A stretch of DNA of 64,000 bases from positions 310,001 to 374,000 of the forward strand of contig NZ_JAFEKF010000001.1 in assembly GCF_016888445.1 (NCBI RefSeq). Direction: 5' to 3'. This document shows, piece by piece, positions 30,013-38,952 of this stretch (positions within the stretch are counted from its first letter, which is position 1; each line of letters begins with the position of its first letter). Position numbers and translations under genes: made by a program. Below the pieces are notes generated by a model that was not told where the DNA came from, did no database searches, and saw only the letters and a program-made list of their open reading frames with translations. The DNA comes from Marinomonas ostreistagni. GTDB lineage: Bacteria > Pseudomonadota > Gammaproteobacteria > Pseudomonadales > Marinomonadaceae.

Positions 30013-30291
30013 ATGGCTACAGCAAGTGCCTGCCATATACTCGTAAAAACCAAGCAGGAAGCTGAGCAGCTGAAAACCAAGTTGGATAATGGTGCAGACT
30101 TTCATCAGTTGGCTAAGAAGCATTCCACTTGCCCTTCAGGCAAAAAAGGGGGCGATTTAGGTGAATTCCGTAAAGGCGATATGGTTGCGCCGTTTGATAA
30201 AGCGGTATTCAATGGACCTTTGCTTAAAATCCAAGGTCCTGTGAAAACACAGTTTGGTTTTCATTTAATTAAAGTGCTGTACCGCTCGTAG
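30013..30291 (+). CDS. ppiC: parvulin peptidyl-prolyl isomerase PpiC
   Basis: A 92-residue stand-alone parvulin rotamase, cytoplasmic since no signal peptide is present. It begins [15 protein letters not shown] and carries [23 protein letters not shown] and the closing [13 protein letters not shown], all standard for PpiC. AGAGGTGATAA is a clear ribosome site. A DUF442 gene follows after 16 bases. Confidence 0.94.
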   Translation: MATASACHILVKTKQEAEQLKTKLDNGADFHQLAKKHSTCPSGKKGGDLGEFRKGDMVAPFDKAVFNGPLLKIQGPVKTQFGFHLIKVLYRS

Positions 30292-30307
30292 TAAAAGGAA
30301 CAAAGTT

Positions 30308-30733
30308 ATGAACAGTGTTGAACTTGCCTCAAATTATTCTGTAGCACCGCAGATTGACGTGGCTGATGTGGCTGAAATTAAAGCGCAAGGTTTTGATGTT
30401 TTAATCAACAATCGCCCAGATGGTGAGTCTGAGGATCAGCCAAGCAGTGCTGAGATCCAAGCGGCAGCCGAGCAAGCTGGTTTGGTGTACATCCATAACC
30501 CTATTGACTTAAAGCAATTAACTAACCGAGAAGTGGTTCAGCAGCAAAACGCTATGGCCGAGGCTGATAAGGTGTTTGCTTATTGTCGTACGGGGACTCG
30601 CTCATCTGTGCTGTGGGTCTTGGCAGAGCAAAAAGACGAAAACTCGTTTATCGAACATGTTGCCCATGTCATGAAAAAGGGCTTTGATTTGGGTCGATGC
30701 TTGCCGGCGATGGAGCTATTAAAAAAACGCTAA
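30308..30733 (+). CDS. DUF442 (TIGR01244-type) phosphatase/sulfurtransferase-like protein
   Basis: A 141-residue protein of the DUF442 family, whose fold resembles dual-specificity phosphatases. The active-site loop is YCRTGTRSS, a CX5R signature, at about residues 97-105. An upstream segment (INNRPDGES) is typical of the family. In some bacteria the domain is fused to persulfide dioxygenases and is thought to take part in sulfide handling; here it stands alone, so the substrate is unassigned. A terminator follows. Confidence 0.82.
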   Translation: MNSVELASNYSVAPQIDVADVAEIKAQGFDVLINNRPDGESEDQPSSAEIQAAAEQAGLVYIHNPIDLKQLTNREVVQQQNAMAEADKVFAYCRTGTRSSVLWVLAEQKDENSFIEHVAHVMKKGFDLGRCLPAMELLKKR

Positions 30734-30750
30734 GGTGCGTTAATAGTGCA

Positions 30751-30776
30751 AAGCCCGCTCAAAGCGGGCTTTTTTG
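30751..30776 (+). terminator. terminator after the DUF442 gene
   Basis: AAGCCCGCT and AGCGGGCTT pair around CAA with five or more T following. It lies 17 bases after the stop codon. Confidence 0.92.
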
Positions 30777-30820
30777 TCTCTGCATGAAATGACTAAATTA
30801 AATATCATATAGGTCAACAG

Positions 30821-30838
30821 AGTTTATTTTAGTAAACT
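30821..30838. promoter_or_regulatory. inverted repeat upstream of XRE-cupin gene
   Basis: AGTTTA and TAAACT form a perfect inverted repeat with six-base spacer TTTTAG, 26 bases before the start codon. The size and A/T-rich arms suit an XRE-type dimer operator, so it is a candidate autoregulatory site. No functional proof. Confidence 0.4.
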
Positions 30839-30863
30839 TGCGGAGCGTATAGGAGAAATGTAG

Positions 30864-31475
30864 ATGGTAAGTCGACCCTCATTAGAAACTGCTACCGCTT
30901 CAGACCCGGATCAATTTGTCGAGCCGTTAGAATTGGGCAAGCGTGTTAAAGAAATACGTTTGACCAAAGGTTGGACACTCGAAGAGGTGAGTAAGCGCAC
31001 GGGAATTGCACGCTCAACCTTATCTAAAATCGAGAATGATCATGTCTCCCCCAGCTTTGCTATTGTGCAAAAGCTGATTGGCGGTCTGGGGATGGATTTA
31101 CCGCAGCTGTTTGTGGAAACGCAAGAGCACTCGATCGCGGGGCGGCGCGATATAACACGTAACGAAGAAGGGGAGCCACACCCGACAGCGACCTATGAAC
31201 ACGAGCTGTTGAGCTTTTCTATCAGTCGCAAAAAGATGGTGCCATTTAAAACCATAGTACGCGCACGTAGCTTTGATGAGTTCAAGGAGTGGGTGCGCCA
31301 CGATGGCGAAGAGTTTTTATTGGTGCTTTCGGGGAGTGTGGTGTTCTATTCGGAGTTTTACGAGCCAGTCGAATTAAACGAAGGTGATAGTGTGTACTAT
31401 GATGCTGGTATGGGGCATATTGTCATATCGAAGTCACAAGACGATGCTCAAATACTTTGGGTGGTGGCACGCTAA
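30864..31475 (+). CDS. XRE-family regulator with C-terminal cupin
   Basis: A 203-residue transcription factor. Residues about 25-80 are a lambda-repressor-type helix-turn-helix (LGKRVKEIRLTKGWTLEEVSKRTGIARSTLSKIEN); residues about 130-203 form a small cupin barrel (EEFLLVLSGSVVFY, ELNEGDSVYYDAGMGHIV). This HTH-cupin architecture occurs in regulators of polyamine, amino-acid and aromatic metabolism, with the cupin as ligand sensor. AGGAG lies eight bases upstream of the ATG. A class II DAHP synthase gene starts 31 bases downstream, so a role in aromatic metabolism is possible but inferred. Confidence 0.88.
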   Translation: MVSRPSLETATASDPDQFVEPLELGKRVKEIRLTKGWTLEEVSKRTGIARSTLSKIENDHVSPSFAIVQKLIGGLGMDLPQLFVETQEHSIAGRRDITRNEEGEPHPTATYEHELLSFSISRKKMVPFKTIVRARSFDEFKEWVRHDGEEFLLVLSGSVVFYSEFYEPVELNEGDSVYYDAGMGHIVISKSQDDAQILWVVAR

Positions 31476-31506
31476 CAGCAAATAAAAATATAGGTAAGGG
31501 GAAATA

Positions 31507-32856
31507 ATGCCTAACGCATGGGACGTACAAAGCTGGCGTCAAAAGACGGCTTTACAGCAGCCAGAATACCCGAGTGTGGAAGCACTGCGCGGTGTTGAAC
31601 AAACTTTAGCGCAAGTGCCGCCATTGGTATTTGCCGGTGAGTCACGTCAGTTGAAATCTGAGTTGGCCAATGTAGCCAATGGTAAAGGTTTTTTACTGCA
31701 AGGTGGTGACTGTGCGGAAAGTTTTGCTGAGTTCTCAGCAAACAATATTCGCGATACCTTTAAAGTATTGTTGCAGATGGCTGTGGTGATGACCTATGCA
31801 GGCAAATGCCCAGTCGTAAAAGTAGGGCGTATGGCAGGGCAGTTTGCTAAGCCGCGTTCAGCTGGTACGGAAAATATTAACGGCATTGAGCTGCCAAGCT
31901 ACCGTGGTGACATTATCAACGGTATCGAGTTTGATGAAGCTGCACGTATTCCTGACCCTGAGCGTTTGCTCAAAGTCTACAATCAGAGTGCGGCAACTAT
32001 GAACCTATTGCGTGCGTTTGCGCAAGGTGGCTTTGCCGACTTGCATCAAGTGCATCAATGGAACCTGGATTTCATTAGCAATAGTCCTGCTGGTGAGCGC
32101 TATCAAACAGTGGCCGATAAAATTGATGACGCGCTACAGTTTATGGAAGCCTGTGGTATCGGTGCCGGTGCCTCTCAATTGCGTGAGACCTCGTTCTATA
32201 CCTCGCACGAAGCGCTTTTACTGCCTTACGAGCAAGCGTTGACGCGCCAAGATAGCTTGACGGGTGATTGGTACGACTGTTCGGCGCATATGCTGTGGAT
32301 CGGTGATCGCACACGTCAGATTGATGGTGCTCATGTTGAGTTCTTGCGTGGTGTAAATAACCCGATCGGGGTGAAAGCTGGCCCATCGATGGACCCTGAA
32401 GATCTGTTGCGCCTATGCGATATCTTAAACCCTGATAACGAAGAAGGGCGCTTAAACGTTATTGTTCGTATGGGGGCGGATAAGGTAGCTGATGGTATGC
32501 CAAACTTGATTCGTGCGATTGAGCGTGAAGGTAAGAAAGTGCTGTGGAGTAGTGACCCAATGCACGGCAACACAGTGAAGGCGAGTACAGGCTACAAGAC
32601 TCGCAAAGTGGATGATGTGCTACGTGAAGTGCAGCAGTTCTTTGAGGTGCATAAAGCTGAAGGTACCTACCCAGGCGGCGTGCATTTTGAAATGACGGGG
32701 CAGAATGTCACTGAGTGCGTAGGCGGTGCTTTCCAAGTCACTGAGGCTGACCTAGCTGACCGTTATCATACTCACTGTGATCCACGTTTGAATGCGGACC
32801 AGTCGCTAGAGCTGGCCTTCATGATTTCTGAAACGTTGAAAAAAGCGCGCGCTTAA
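31507..32856 (+). CDS. 3-deoxy-7-phosphoheptulonate (DAHP) synthase, class II
   Basis: A 449-residue plant-type (class II) DAHP synthase joining phosphoenolpyruvate and erythrose-4-phosphate at the entry to the shikimate pathway. Diagnostic stretches are [11 protein letters not shown] near residue 60, [52 protein letters not shown] and [15 protein letters not shown], which supply the metal and PEP residues. Class II enzymes are unrelated in sequence to AroF/G/H of E. coli. AAGGGGAA precedes the ATG. A strong terminator follows. Confidence 0.95.
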   Translation: MPNAWDVQSWRQKTALQQPEYPSVEALRGVEQTLAQVPPLVFAGESRQLKSELANVANGKGFLLQGGDCAESFAEFSANNIRDTFKVLLQMAVVMTYAGKCPVVKVGRMAGQFAKPRSAGTENINGIELPSYRGDIINGIEFDEAARIPDPERLLKVYNQSAATMNLLRAFAQGGFADLHQVHQWNLDFISNSPAGERYQTVADKIDDALQFMEACGIGAGASQLRETSFYTSHEALLLPYEQALTRQDSLTGDWYDCSAHMLWIGDRTRQIDGAHVEFLRGVNNPIGVKAGPSMDPEDLLRLCDILNPDNEEGRLNVIVRMGADKVADGMPNLIRAIEREGKKVLWSSDPMHGNTVKASTGYKTRKVDDVLREVQQFFEVHKAEGTYPGGVHFEMTGQNVTECVGGAFQVTEADLADRYHTHCDPRLNADQSLELAFMISETLKKARA

Positions 32857-32875
32857 TTCGCTAGCAAGCGCGTAT

Positions 32876-32910
32876 AAAAAAGCCCCAGTGAGTGATCACT
32901 GGGGCTTTTT
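32876..32910 (+). terminator. terminator after DAHP synthase
   Basis: AAAAAGCCCCAGTGA and TCACTGGGGCTTTTT pair perfectly around GTGA. It also faces the convergent GIY-YIG gene and could work in both directions. A weaker repeat, CGCGCTT and AAGCGCG, lies just upstream across the stop codon. Confidence 0.93.
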
Positions 32911-32929
32911 CGTTAATACTGGATCTAAC

Positions 32930-33718
32930 TTAGCCTTTGCGGCGGCGGAAAGCGGATTGTGCTGATTTTGCAGTCATGTCCAGCTTGGCCATGATCAACG
33001 CCATCTCATCGGCTTGCTCCTGCTGCTGCTTACGCAGCTCTTCGGCGCGCTCTGCTTTGGCTTGTTTCTCGGCTTCACGGAGCATTTTTTGAATGCTGCT
33101 TGAGCTGCGAGTGGTGCCTTTTGGGGCGCTGCTGGCGGCTTTTTCGCTTGCTGCTGGTGCAGCGCTACGCTTGATAGTTGAAGGCTTAGTCGGATCTTCT
33201 AGTTCACCTGAAGCGGGTGTGTCTAGACGGTCTTCGCCAATCAATTCGCCAAAGAAAGATGACACCGTTGGTTTTGGTTCTTCTTTCTTAGGTAGCTCTA
33301 CCTTAGGTAATTCGCTCTTTTTGCCAGCTGTTTTAGCCGCTGGCTTACGGCCAGGTGTTTTCTTTTCTGGCTCAGCTGTCGATTTACCATTGGTATCAAA
33401 CATCGCTTTTTTGCCCAGCTCAAGCTGGCGGCCTTTAGCGGTTGTTTGACCAATCTTGTAGCCACGTAGACTCTCAGCGTTGTAGATCACCAAGTAGTCC
33501 TGCTCTAGCTCGTAAAGCTCTTCTTTATCGTTTGTGTCATACAGTTCTTCAACTGAAAAAGCATCGACGCCGTGCTGGCGGATATCTTCGTACAGTGGGA
33601 AATCTAAATTTTCGTTGGCAGCTTCGACATACTGCTCGAAGCGCTGAAATCCACTGTTAAAAGATGTGCCGATGTAATGCTTTCCAGTGACATTATTTGT
33701 GATTTTAAAAACAACCAA
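32930..33718 (-). CDS. GIY-YIG domain protein with long basic/low-complexity tail
   Basis: A 262-residue protein. The N-terminal ~90 residues match the GIY-YIG nuclease fold: VVFKITN, KHYIGTSF, an Arg in FQRFEQY, and a later Glu-rich helix. The next ~110 residues are rich in Lys, Pro, Ala, Ser and Glu (for example PGRKPAAKTAGKK), which is disordered-looking and may bind DNA. The end is a charged helix (about 205-245) rich in Glu, Ala, Lys and Gln, probably a coiled coil. No restriction partner is adjacent. Catalytic activity is uncertain. Confidence 0.72.
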   Translation of the reverse strand: MVVFKITNNVTGKHYIGTSFNSGFQRFEQYVEAANENLDFPLYEDIRQHGVDAFSVEELYDTNDKEELYELEQDYLVIYNAESLRGYKIGQTTAKGRQLELGKKAMFDTNGKSTAEPEKKTPGRKPAAKTAGKKSELPKVELPKKEEPKPTVSSFFGELIGEDRLDTPASGELEDPTKPSTIKRSAAPAASEKAASSAPKGTTRSSSSIQKMLREAEKQAKAERAEELRKQQQEQADEMALIMAKLDMTAKSAQSAFRRRKG

Positions 33719-33756
33719 AATCCCTGCCTCTTGAATTTTTTACAGTCAAAAGCATA

Positions 33757-33794
33757 GCACCCAACACCGCCTAGAAGAGGCAGTGTCTGGGTGC
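33757..33794 (-). terminator. hairpin after the O-methyltransferase gene
   Basis: GCACCC with GGGTGC, ACAC with GTGT, and GCCT with AGGC form a three-part imperfect stem around AGAAG. It follows the methyltransferase stop on the minus strand, with only a short T run after it, so it is a moderate terminator candidate. Confidence 0.5.
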
Positions 33795-33813
33795 CTACTT
33801 ATTAGAATTAGTT

Positions 33814-34440
33814 TTAAAGTTTGATGACGAGATTCAAACCATCTCGTACGTGGAGGTGGACGTTTTCCACTCTCGGATCCTCTGCGATACGCTTATTCAT
33901 GGCGTCTACTGCGATATCGCTGTTCTCTTCGGGAGAGAGAACTCGTCCTTGCCAGATAGAATTGTCAATTACAATTAAGCCCCCGCTGCGGACTAAAGGC
34001 AGCACGGCTTCGTAATAATTGAGATAGTTGCGTTTATCGGCATCGATAAACACAAAGTCGAGCGGCCCTTCGAGGGTTTGGATGGTCTCCAAGGCGGGGC
34101 CGAAAATGGGGGTGATCTTGTTCCCGAACGGGCTGCGATCAAAAAAGCTTTGTGCAAACTCAATTGCACGTGGGTTGGTCTCACAACAAATCAGCTTGCC
34201 ATCTTCTGGCATGCCCTCGGCGATTGATAGCGCTGAATAGCCGGTGAACATGCCGATTTCAAGCGCGTTTTTAGGCTGGTGGATTTTGGCGAGCAGCTTC
34301 AGTGCTCGACCGATCGTGCGTCCAGACAATTTATTCGGGTAACCCATGTCGGTATAAGTCTTGTCGACTAATTCCAACAAAAGGTCTGGCTCTGGTTGAG
34401 TTGTCTCAACACAGTAATTGTCAATCGCGTCGTGATCCAT
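33814..34440 (-). CDS. class I SAM-dependent O-methyltransferase
   Basis: A 208-residue member of the caffeoyl-CoA O-methyltransferase-like family (Methyltransf_3). SAM motif I is ALEIGMFTGYSALSIAEGM near residue 60; the acidic residue of motif II is in LICCET; the metal-binding DFVFIDADKRNYLNYYE and the later VIDNSIWQG are typical. Such bacterial enzymes methylate catechol-type hydroxyls with a divalent metal. The natural substrate cannot be inferred from neighbours. Confidence 0.87.
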   Translation of the reverse strand: MDHDAIDNYCVETTQPEPDLLLELVDKTYTDMGYPNKLSGRTIGRALKLLAKIHQPKNALEIGMFTGYSALSIAEGMPEDGKLICCETNPRAIEFAQSFFDRSPFGNKITPIFGPALETIQTLEGPLDFVFIDADKRNYLNYYEAVLPLVRSGGLIVIDNSIWQGRVLSPEENSDIAVDAMNKRIAEDPRVENVHLHVRDGLNLVIKL

Positions 34441-34509
34441 AAGGCCTATATATCTTGGAGGGGTTGTTGTGAAACAGGCGCCATTTTACCCGCTTAGAGA
34501 GGAAAGTCT

Positions 34510-34608
34510 ATGGCTGAAGCGCACAAAAAATGGTTGATTTTTATGCGCGAGAGTGCCTTATTTTCAACGACTATGAAAGCCGGCCAAGATGGTCGCAAAA
34601 TAGTCTAA
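34510..34608 (+). CDS. candidate 32-residue small protein upstream of thrS
   Basis: An open frame of 32 codons starting MAEAHKKWLIF and ending DGRKIV, preceded by AGAGAGGAAAGT at ideal spacing, which is a stronger ribosome site than many real genes here have. It lies in the 245-base gap before thrS. It contains two adjacent Thr codons but nothing like a run that would make an attenuation leader. No similarity to a known small protein is recognised. Real translation is unproven. Confidence 0.35.
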   Translation: MAEAHKKWLIFMRESALFSTTMKAGQDGRKIV

Positions 34609-34640
34609 GAAGTGTTATTTTAACGCACTCAAATTTCCAT

Positions 34641-34661
34641 GTGCTCTTTCGTATGGAGCAC
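34641..34661 (+). promoter_or_regulatory. thrS translational operator: tRNA-Thr anticodon-arm mimic
   Basis: GTGCTCT and GGAGCAC form a seven-base stem (one G-T wobble) closing a seven-base loop TTCGTAT. In tRNA numbering the loop reads U32 U33 C34 G35 U36 A37 U38, so positions 34-36 spell CGU, a threonine anticodon, with the invariant U33 and A37. E. coli ThrRS represses its own translation by binding such an anticodon-like hairpin just upstream of the ribosome site. Here the hairpin ends 25 bases before the thrS ATG and 14 bases before AGGGGA. Confidence 0.75.
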
Positions 34662-34685
34662 CACTGACTCCGACAGGGGAAAAAA

Positions 34686-36602
34686 ATGCCAGTAATTACT
34701 TTACCAGATGGTAGCCAGCGTACCTTTGCTGAGCCCGTTACTCTTATGCAAGTGGCCGAGGATATCGGTCCAGGTCTTGCCAAGGCAACTGTTGCCGGCA
34801 AAATCAACGGCAAGTTGGTCGATGCATGTGAGCTTATTACCGAAGATTCTGACGTCAGCTTGGTGACGGGAAAAGACGAAGAAGGTATCGAAATCATTCG
34901 TCACTCGTTTGCCCACCTGGTAGGTCATGCAGTGAAGCAGTTGTTCCCAACTGCCAAAATGGCCATTGGTCCTGTGATCAATGAAGGCTTTTACTACGAT
35001 ATCGCTTACGAGCGTCCGTTTACGCCAGAAGACATGGCGGCGATCGAAGCACGTATGGCAGAGCTCATCAAAAAAGACTACGACGTAGTTAAAGTGATGA
35101 CGCCGGTCGACGAAGCACGTGCTAAATTCGATGAGCGCGGTGAATCGTACAAAGTACAATTGATCGATGATATGGACGACTCAGTTAAAGAAGTCGGTCT
35201 GTACCATCATGAAGAATACATGGATATGTGTCGTGGCCCACACGTGCCTAATACACGTGTTCTACGTCACTTCAAATTGATGAAGCTAGCAGGCGCCTAT
35301 TGGCGTGGTGATTCTAGCAACGAACAATTACAACGTATCTACGGTACGGCTTGGTCTGATAAAAAAGATCTAAAAGCGTATTTGACACGTATCGAAGAAG
35401 CGGAAAAACGAGATCACCGTAAACTTGGTAAAAAGCTAGACTTGTTCCACGTGCAAGAAGAAGCACCTGGCATGGTGTTCTGGCATCCAAAAGGCTGGAA
35501 TCTGTACCAAACTGTCGAGCAGTACATGCGTCAGAAACAGTTAGAAAACGGTTACCAAGAGGTGAAAACGCCACAGATCGTCGATCGCGTTTTGTGGGAA
35601 AAATCCGGTCACTGGGGTAAGTATCATGAAAACATGTTTACTACTCATTCAGAAAACCGCGACTACGCCGTAAAACCAATGAACTGTCCTTGTCACGTAC
35701 AAGTGTACAACCAAGGCTTGAAGAGTTACCGTGATTTGCCATACCGTATGGCAGAATTTGGTTCATGTCACCGTAACGAGCCATCGGGTGCACTACATGG
35801 CATCATGCGTGTACGTAACTTCGTACAAGATGACGGTCATATTTTTGTGACAGAAAATCAGATTCAGTCAGAAGTGTCTGAATTCATTGATTTGCTGCAC
35901 GAAGTGTATGCAGATTTTGGTTTCGATCAAATTATTTACCGCTTATCTACTCGTCCAGAGCAACGTGTTGGCTCGGATGAGGTTTGGGATAAAGCTGAGA
36001 AAGCCTTGGCTGAAGCATTGAATTCAGCTGAACTTGAGTGGGAAGAGCTACCAGGTGAAGGTGCTTTTTACGGACCGAAAATTGAATTTTCTCTGAAAGA
36101 CGCGATTGGCCGAGTATGGCAGTGCGGTACTATTCAGGTGGACTTCTCAATGCCAACGCGTCTTAGTGCGCAATACGTATCCGAAGATGGCTCACGCCAG
36201 ACACCGGTTATGTTGCACCGCGCGATCGTGGGTTCGCTAGAGCGTTTCATCGGTATCTTGATTGAAGAAACCGAAGGTTCGTTCCCAGTTTGGCTTGCGC
36301 CAGAACAAGTGGTAATCATGAATATTACCGATCGTCAGGCTGATTATTGTAAGAATTTAGAGAAATCTCTAAATTCACAGGGCTTCCGAGCAAAACTTGA
36401 CTTGAGAAACGAGAAGATCGGGTTTAAAATCCGCGAGCATACTCTACAGAGAGTGCCTTACATGATCGTCATCGGTGATAAAGAAGTCGAGAATCAGCAA
36501 GTTGCTGTACGTACTCGTACAGGTGATGATCTGGGTGTGATGAGTATCCAAGAATTTGAAGAATTGCTTCAAACTGAAATCTCACGCCGTAGTCGTAAAT
36601 AA
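34686..36602 (+). CDS. thrS: threonyl-tRNA synthetase
   Basis: A 638-residue class II synthetase charging tRNA-Thr. Order: TGS domain (residues 1-62), editing domain ([16 protein letters not shown] with HxxxH), the class II catalytic core with [10 protein letters not shown] (zinc Cys near 334), and the C-terminal anticodon-binding domain from about 540. It is full length. AGGGGAAAAAA precedes the ATG. It heads the thrS-infC-rpmI-rplT-pheST-ihfA block and is preceded by an autoregulatory hairpin. Confidence 0.97.
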   Translation: MPVITLPDGSQRTFAEPVTLMQVAEDIGPGLAKATVAGKINGKLVDACELITEDSDVSLVTGKDEEGIEIIRHSFAHLVGHAVKQLFPTAKMAIGPVINEGFYYDIAYERPFTPEDMAAIEARMAELIKKDYDVVKVMTPVDEARAKFDERGESYKVQLIDDMDDSVKEVGLYHHEEYMDMCRGPHVPNTRVLRHFKLMKLAGAYWRGDSSNEQLQRIYGTAWSDKKDLKAYLTRIEEAEKRDHRKLGKKLDLFHVQEEAPGMVFWHPKGWNLYQTVEQYMRQKQLENGYQEVKTPQIVDRVLWEKSGHWGKYHENMFTTHSENRDYAVKPMNCPCHVQVYNQGLKSYRDLPYRMAEFGSCHRNEPSGALHGIMRVRNFVQDDGHIFVTENQIQSEVSEFIDLLHEVYADFGFDQIIYRLSTRPEQRVGSDEVWDKAEKALAEALNSAELEWEELPGEGAFYGPKIEFSLKDAIGRVWQCGTIQVDFSMPTRLSAQYVSEDGSRQTPVMLHRAIVGSLERFIGILIEETEGSFPVWLAPEQVVIMNITDRQADYCKNLEKSLNSQGFRAKLDLRNEKIGFKIREHTLQRVPYMIVIGDKEVENQQVAVRTRTGDDLGVMSIQEFEELLQTEISRRSRK

Positions 36603-36619
36603 ATAATGGAGATAGAGCT

Positions 36620-37165
36620 ATAAAAGGTAATATGAATCGTGGACGCGCTAACGCTAAGCAACGTCCTCAAATCAACGAAAACATACGAGCTACCGAAGTG
36701 CGCCTTATCGGTGCTGATGGTGATCAAATTGGTGTTGTTTCGATTGAAGAAGCACTAGAAGCAGCGCAAGAAGCTGGTCTAGACCTAGTGCAGATTGCTG
36801 ATTCAGATCCGATTGTTTGCAAAGTCATGGACTACGGTAAGCATATCTTCGAGCAGAAAAAAGCGAAAGCCGCTCAGAAGAAGAATGCAAAGCAAATTCA
36901 AGTAAAAGAAATTAAATTCCGTCCAGGGACGGAGGAAGGGGATTATCAGGTAAAACTCCGCAACCTGATACGTTTCCTTGAAGGAGGGGATAAGGCCAAG
37001 GTTTCTCTACGTTACCGCGGTCGTGAAATGGCCCATCAGGAGCTTGGCATGCAACTTATGCACCGAGTCGCTAATGACTTGGAAGAGTATGGTGTTGTAG
37101 AGCAGGCTGCGAAAATGGAAGGTCGTCAATTGACTATGGTGCTGGCCCCTAAAAAGAAGAAGTAA
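36620..37165 (+). CDS. infC: translation initiation factor IF-3, probable AUA start
   Basis: IF-3 (about 181 residues) prevents subunit joining and rejects non-canonical start codons. The N-domain contains [20 protein letters not shown] and the C-domain [22 protein letters not shown] place the start at ATA 36620: the frame there reads AUA-AAA-GGU-AAU, giving (M)KGN, close to the MKGG start of E. coli IF-3, which uses AUU; GGAG at 36608-36611 is correctly spaced eight bases ahead. ATG 36632 is the conventional alternative, with only a weak AAGG close by. A rare start would let IF-3 repress its own translation. Confidence 0.9.
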   Translation: MKGNMNRGRANAKQRPQINENIRATEVRLIGADGDQIGVVSIEEALEAAQEAGLDLVQIADSDPIVCKVMDYGKHIFEQKKAKAAQKKNAKQIQVKEIKFRPGTEEGDYQVKLRNLIRFLEGGDKAKVSLRYRGREMAHQELGMQLMHRVANDLEEYGVVEQAAKMEGRQLTMVLAPKKKK

Positions 37166-37172
37166 TAAAAGC

Positions 37173-37193
37173 GGCTAAGTCTTGTGCTTAGCC
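37173..37193 (+). promoter_or_regulatory. hairpin between infC and rpmI
   Basis: GGCTAAG and CTTAGCC pair perfectly around a seven-base loop, in the 73-base gap. There is no T run. In E. coli, L20 represses rpmI translation by binding structure in this interval, so this hairpin may be part of an L20 operator; that role is inference. Confidence 0.45.
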
Positions 37194-37238
37194 CTGTTTA
37201 TTACATTTAACATTAACGAATGCGAGAGTGGTTTTACC

Positions 37239-37433
37239 ATGCCAAAAATTAAATCTAACAGTAGTGCTCTAAAGCGCTTCAAACGTACCGCTAACGGTTT
37301 TAAACATAAGCAGTCTTTCACTAGTCACATCTTGACTAAGAAGTCTACTAAGCGTAAACGCCAACTTCGTGCTATGCACCAAGTTAAAGCTAGCGATAAG
37401 CCACTTATCGTTCGCATGCTTCCATACGCTTAA
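37239..37433 (+). CDS. rpmI: 50S ribosomal protein L35
   Basis: A 64-residue basic ribosomal protein: [32 protein letters not shown] and the closing VRMLPYA are typical of bL35. I use ATG 37239; earlier in-frame codons would add an unrelated extension. It is followed by rplT 41 bases downstream. Confidence 0.97.
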   Translation: MPKIKSNSSALKRFKRTANGFKHKQSFTSHILTKKSTKRKRQLRAMHQVKASDKPLIVRMLPYA

Positions 37434-37474
37434 TCGATATTTTTCAGTCAACAACTAGTTAAAGGGTTTATATT

Positions 37475-37831
37475 ATGCCTCGCGTAAAACGTGGTGTTCA
37501 GGCTCGTCGCCGTCACAAAAAGATTTTAAAGCAAGCTAAAGGTTACTACGGTGCTCGTAGCCGTGTATTTCGTGTAGCGAAACAAGCGGTTATCAAAGCA
37601 GGTCAATACGCTTACCGTGACCGTCGTCAGCGCAAACGTCAATTCCGTGCTCTATGGATTGCTCGTATCAACGCGGCGTCTCGTCTAAACGGTCTATCTT
37701 ACAGCCGCTTCATTGCTGGCCTTAAGAAAGCTTCTATTGAAATCGACCGTAAAGTATTGGCTGACTTGGCAGTTTACGAGAAAGAAGTTTTTGCTGCGAT
37801 CGTTGAAAAAGCGAAAGCAAGCTTGGCTTAA
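37475..37831 (+). CDS. rplT: 50S ribosomal protein L20
   Basis: A 118-residue protein binding 23S rRNA early in assembly. [20 protein letters not shown] and the [12 protein letters not shown] helix are diagnostic. In E. coli L20 is also the autogenous repressor of rpmI-rplT. A hairpin with a T-rich tail follows before pheS. Confidence 0.98.
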   Translation: MPRVKRGVQARRRHKKILKQAKGYYGARSRVFRVAKQAVIKAGQYAYRDRRQRKRQFRALWIARINAASRLNGLSYSRFIAGLKKASIEIDRKVLADLAVYEKEVFAAIVEKAKASLA

Positions 37832-37849
37832 TTGAGACGTAGTGCCTAG

Positions 37850-38938
<1,089 letters not shown>

Positions 38939-38952
38939 GGACCAGGCTAACT

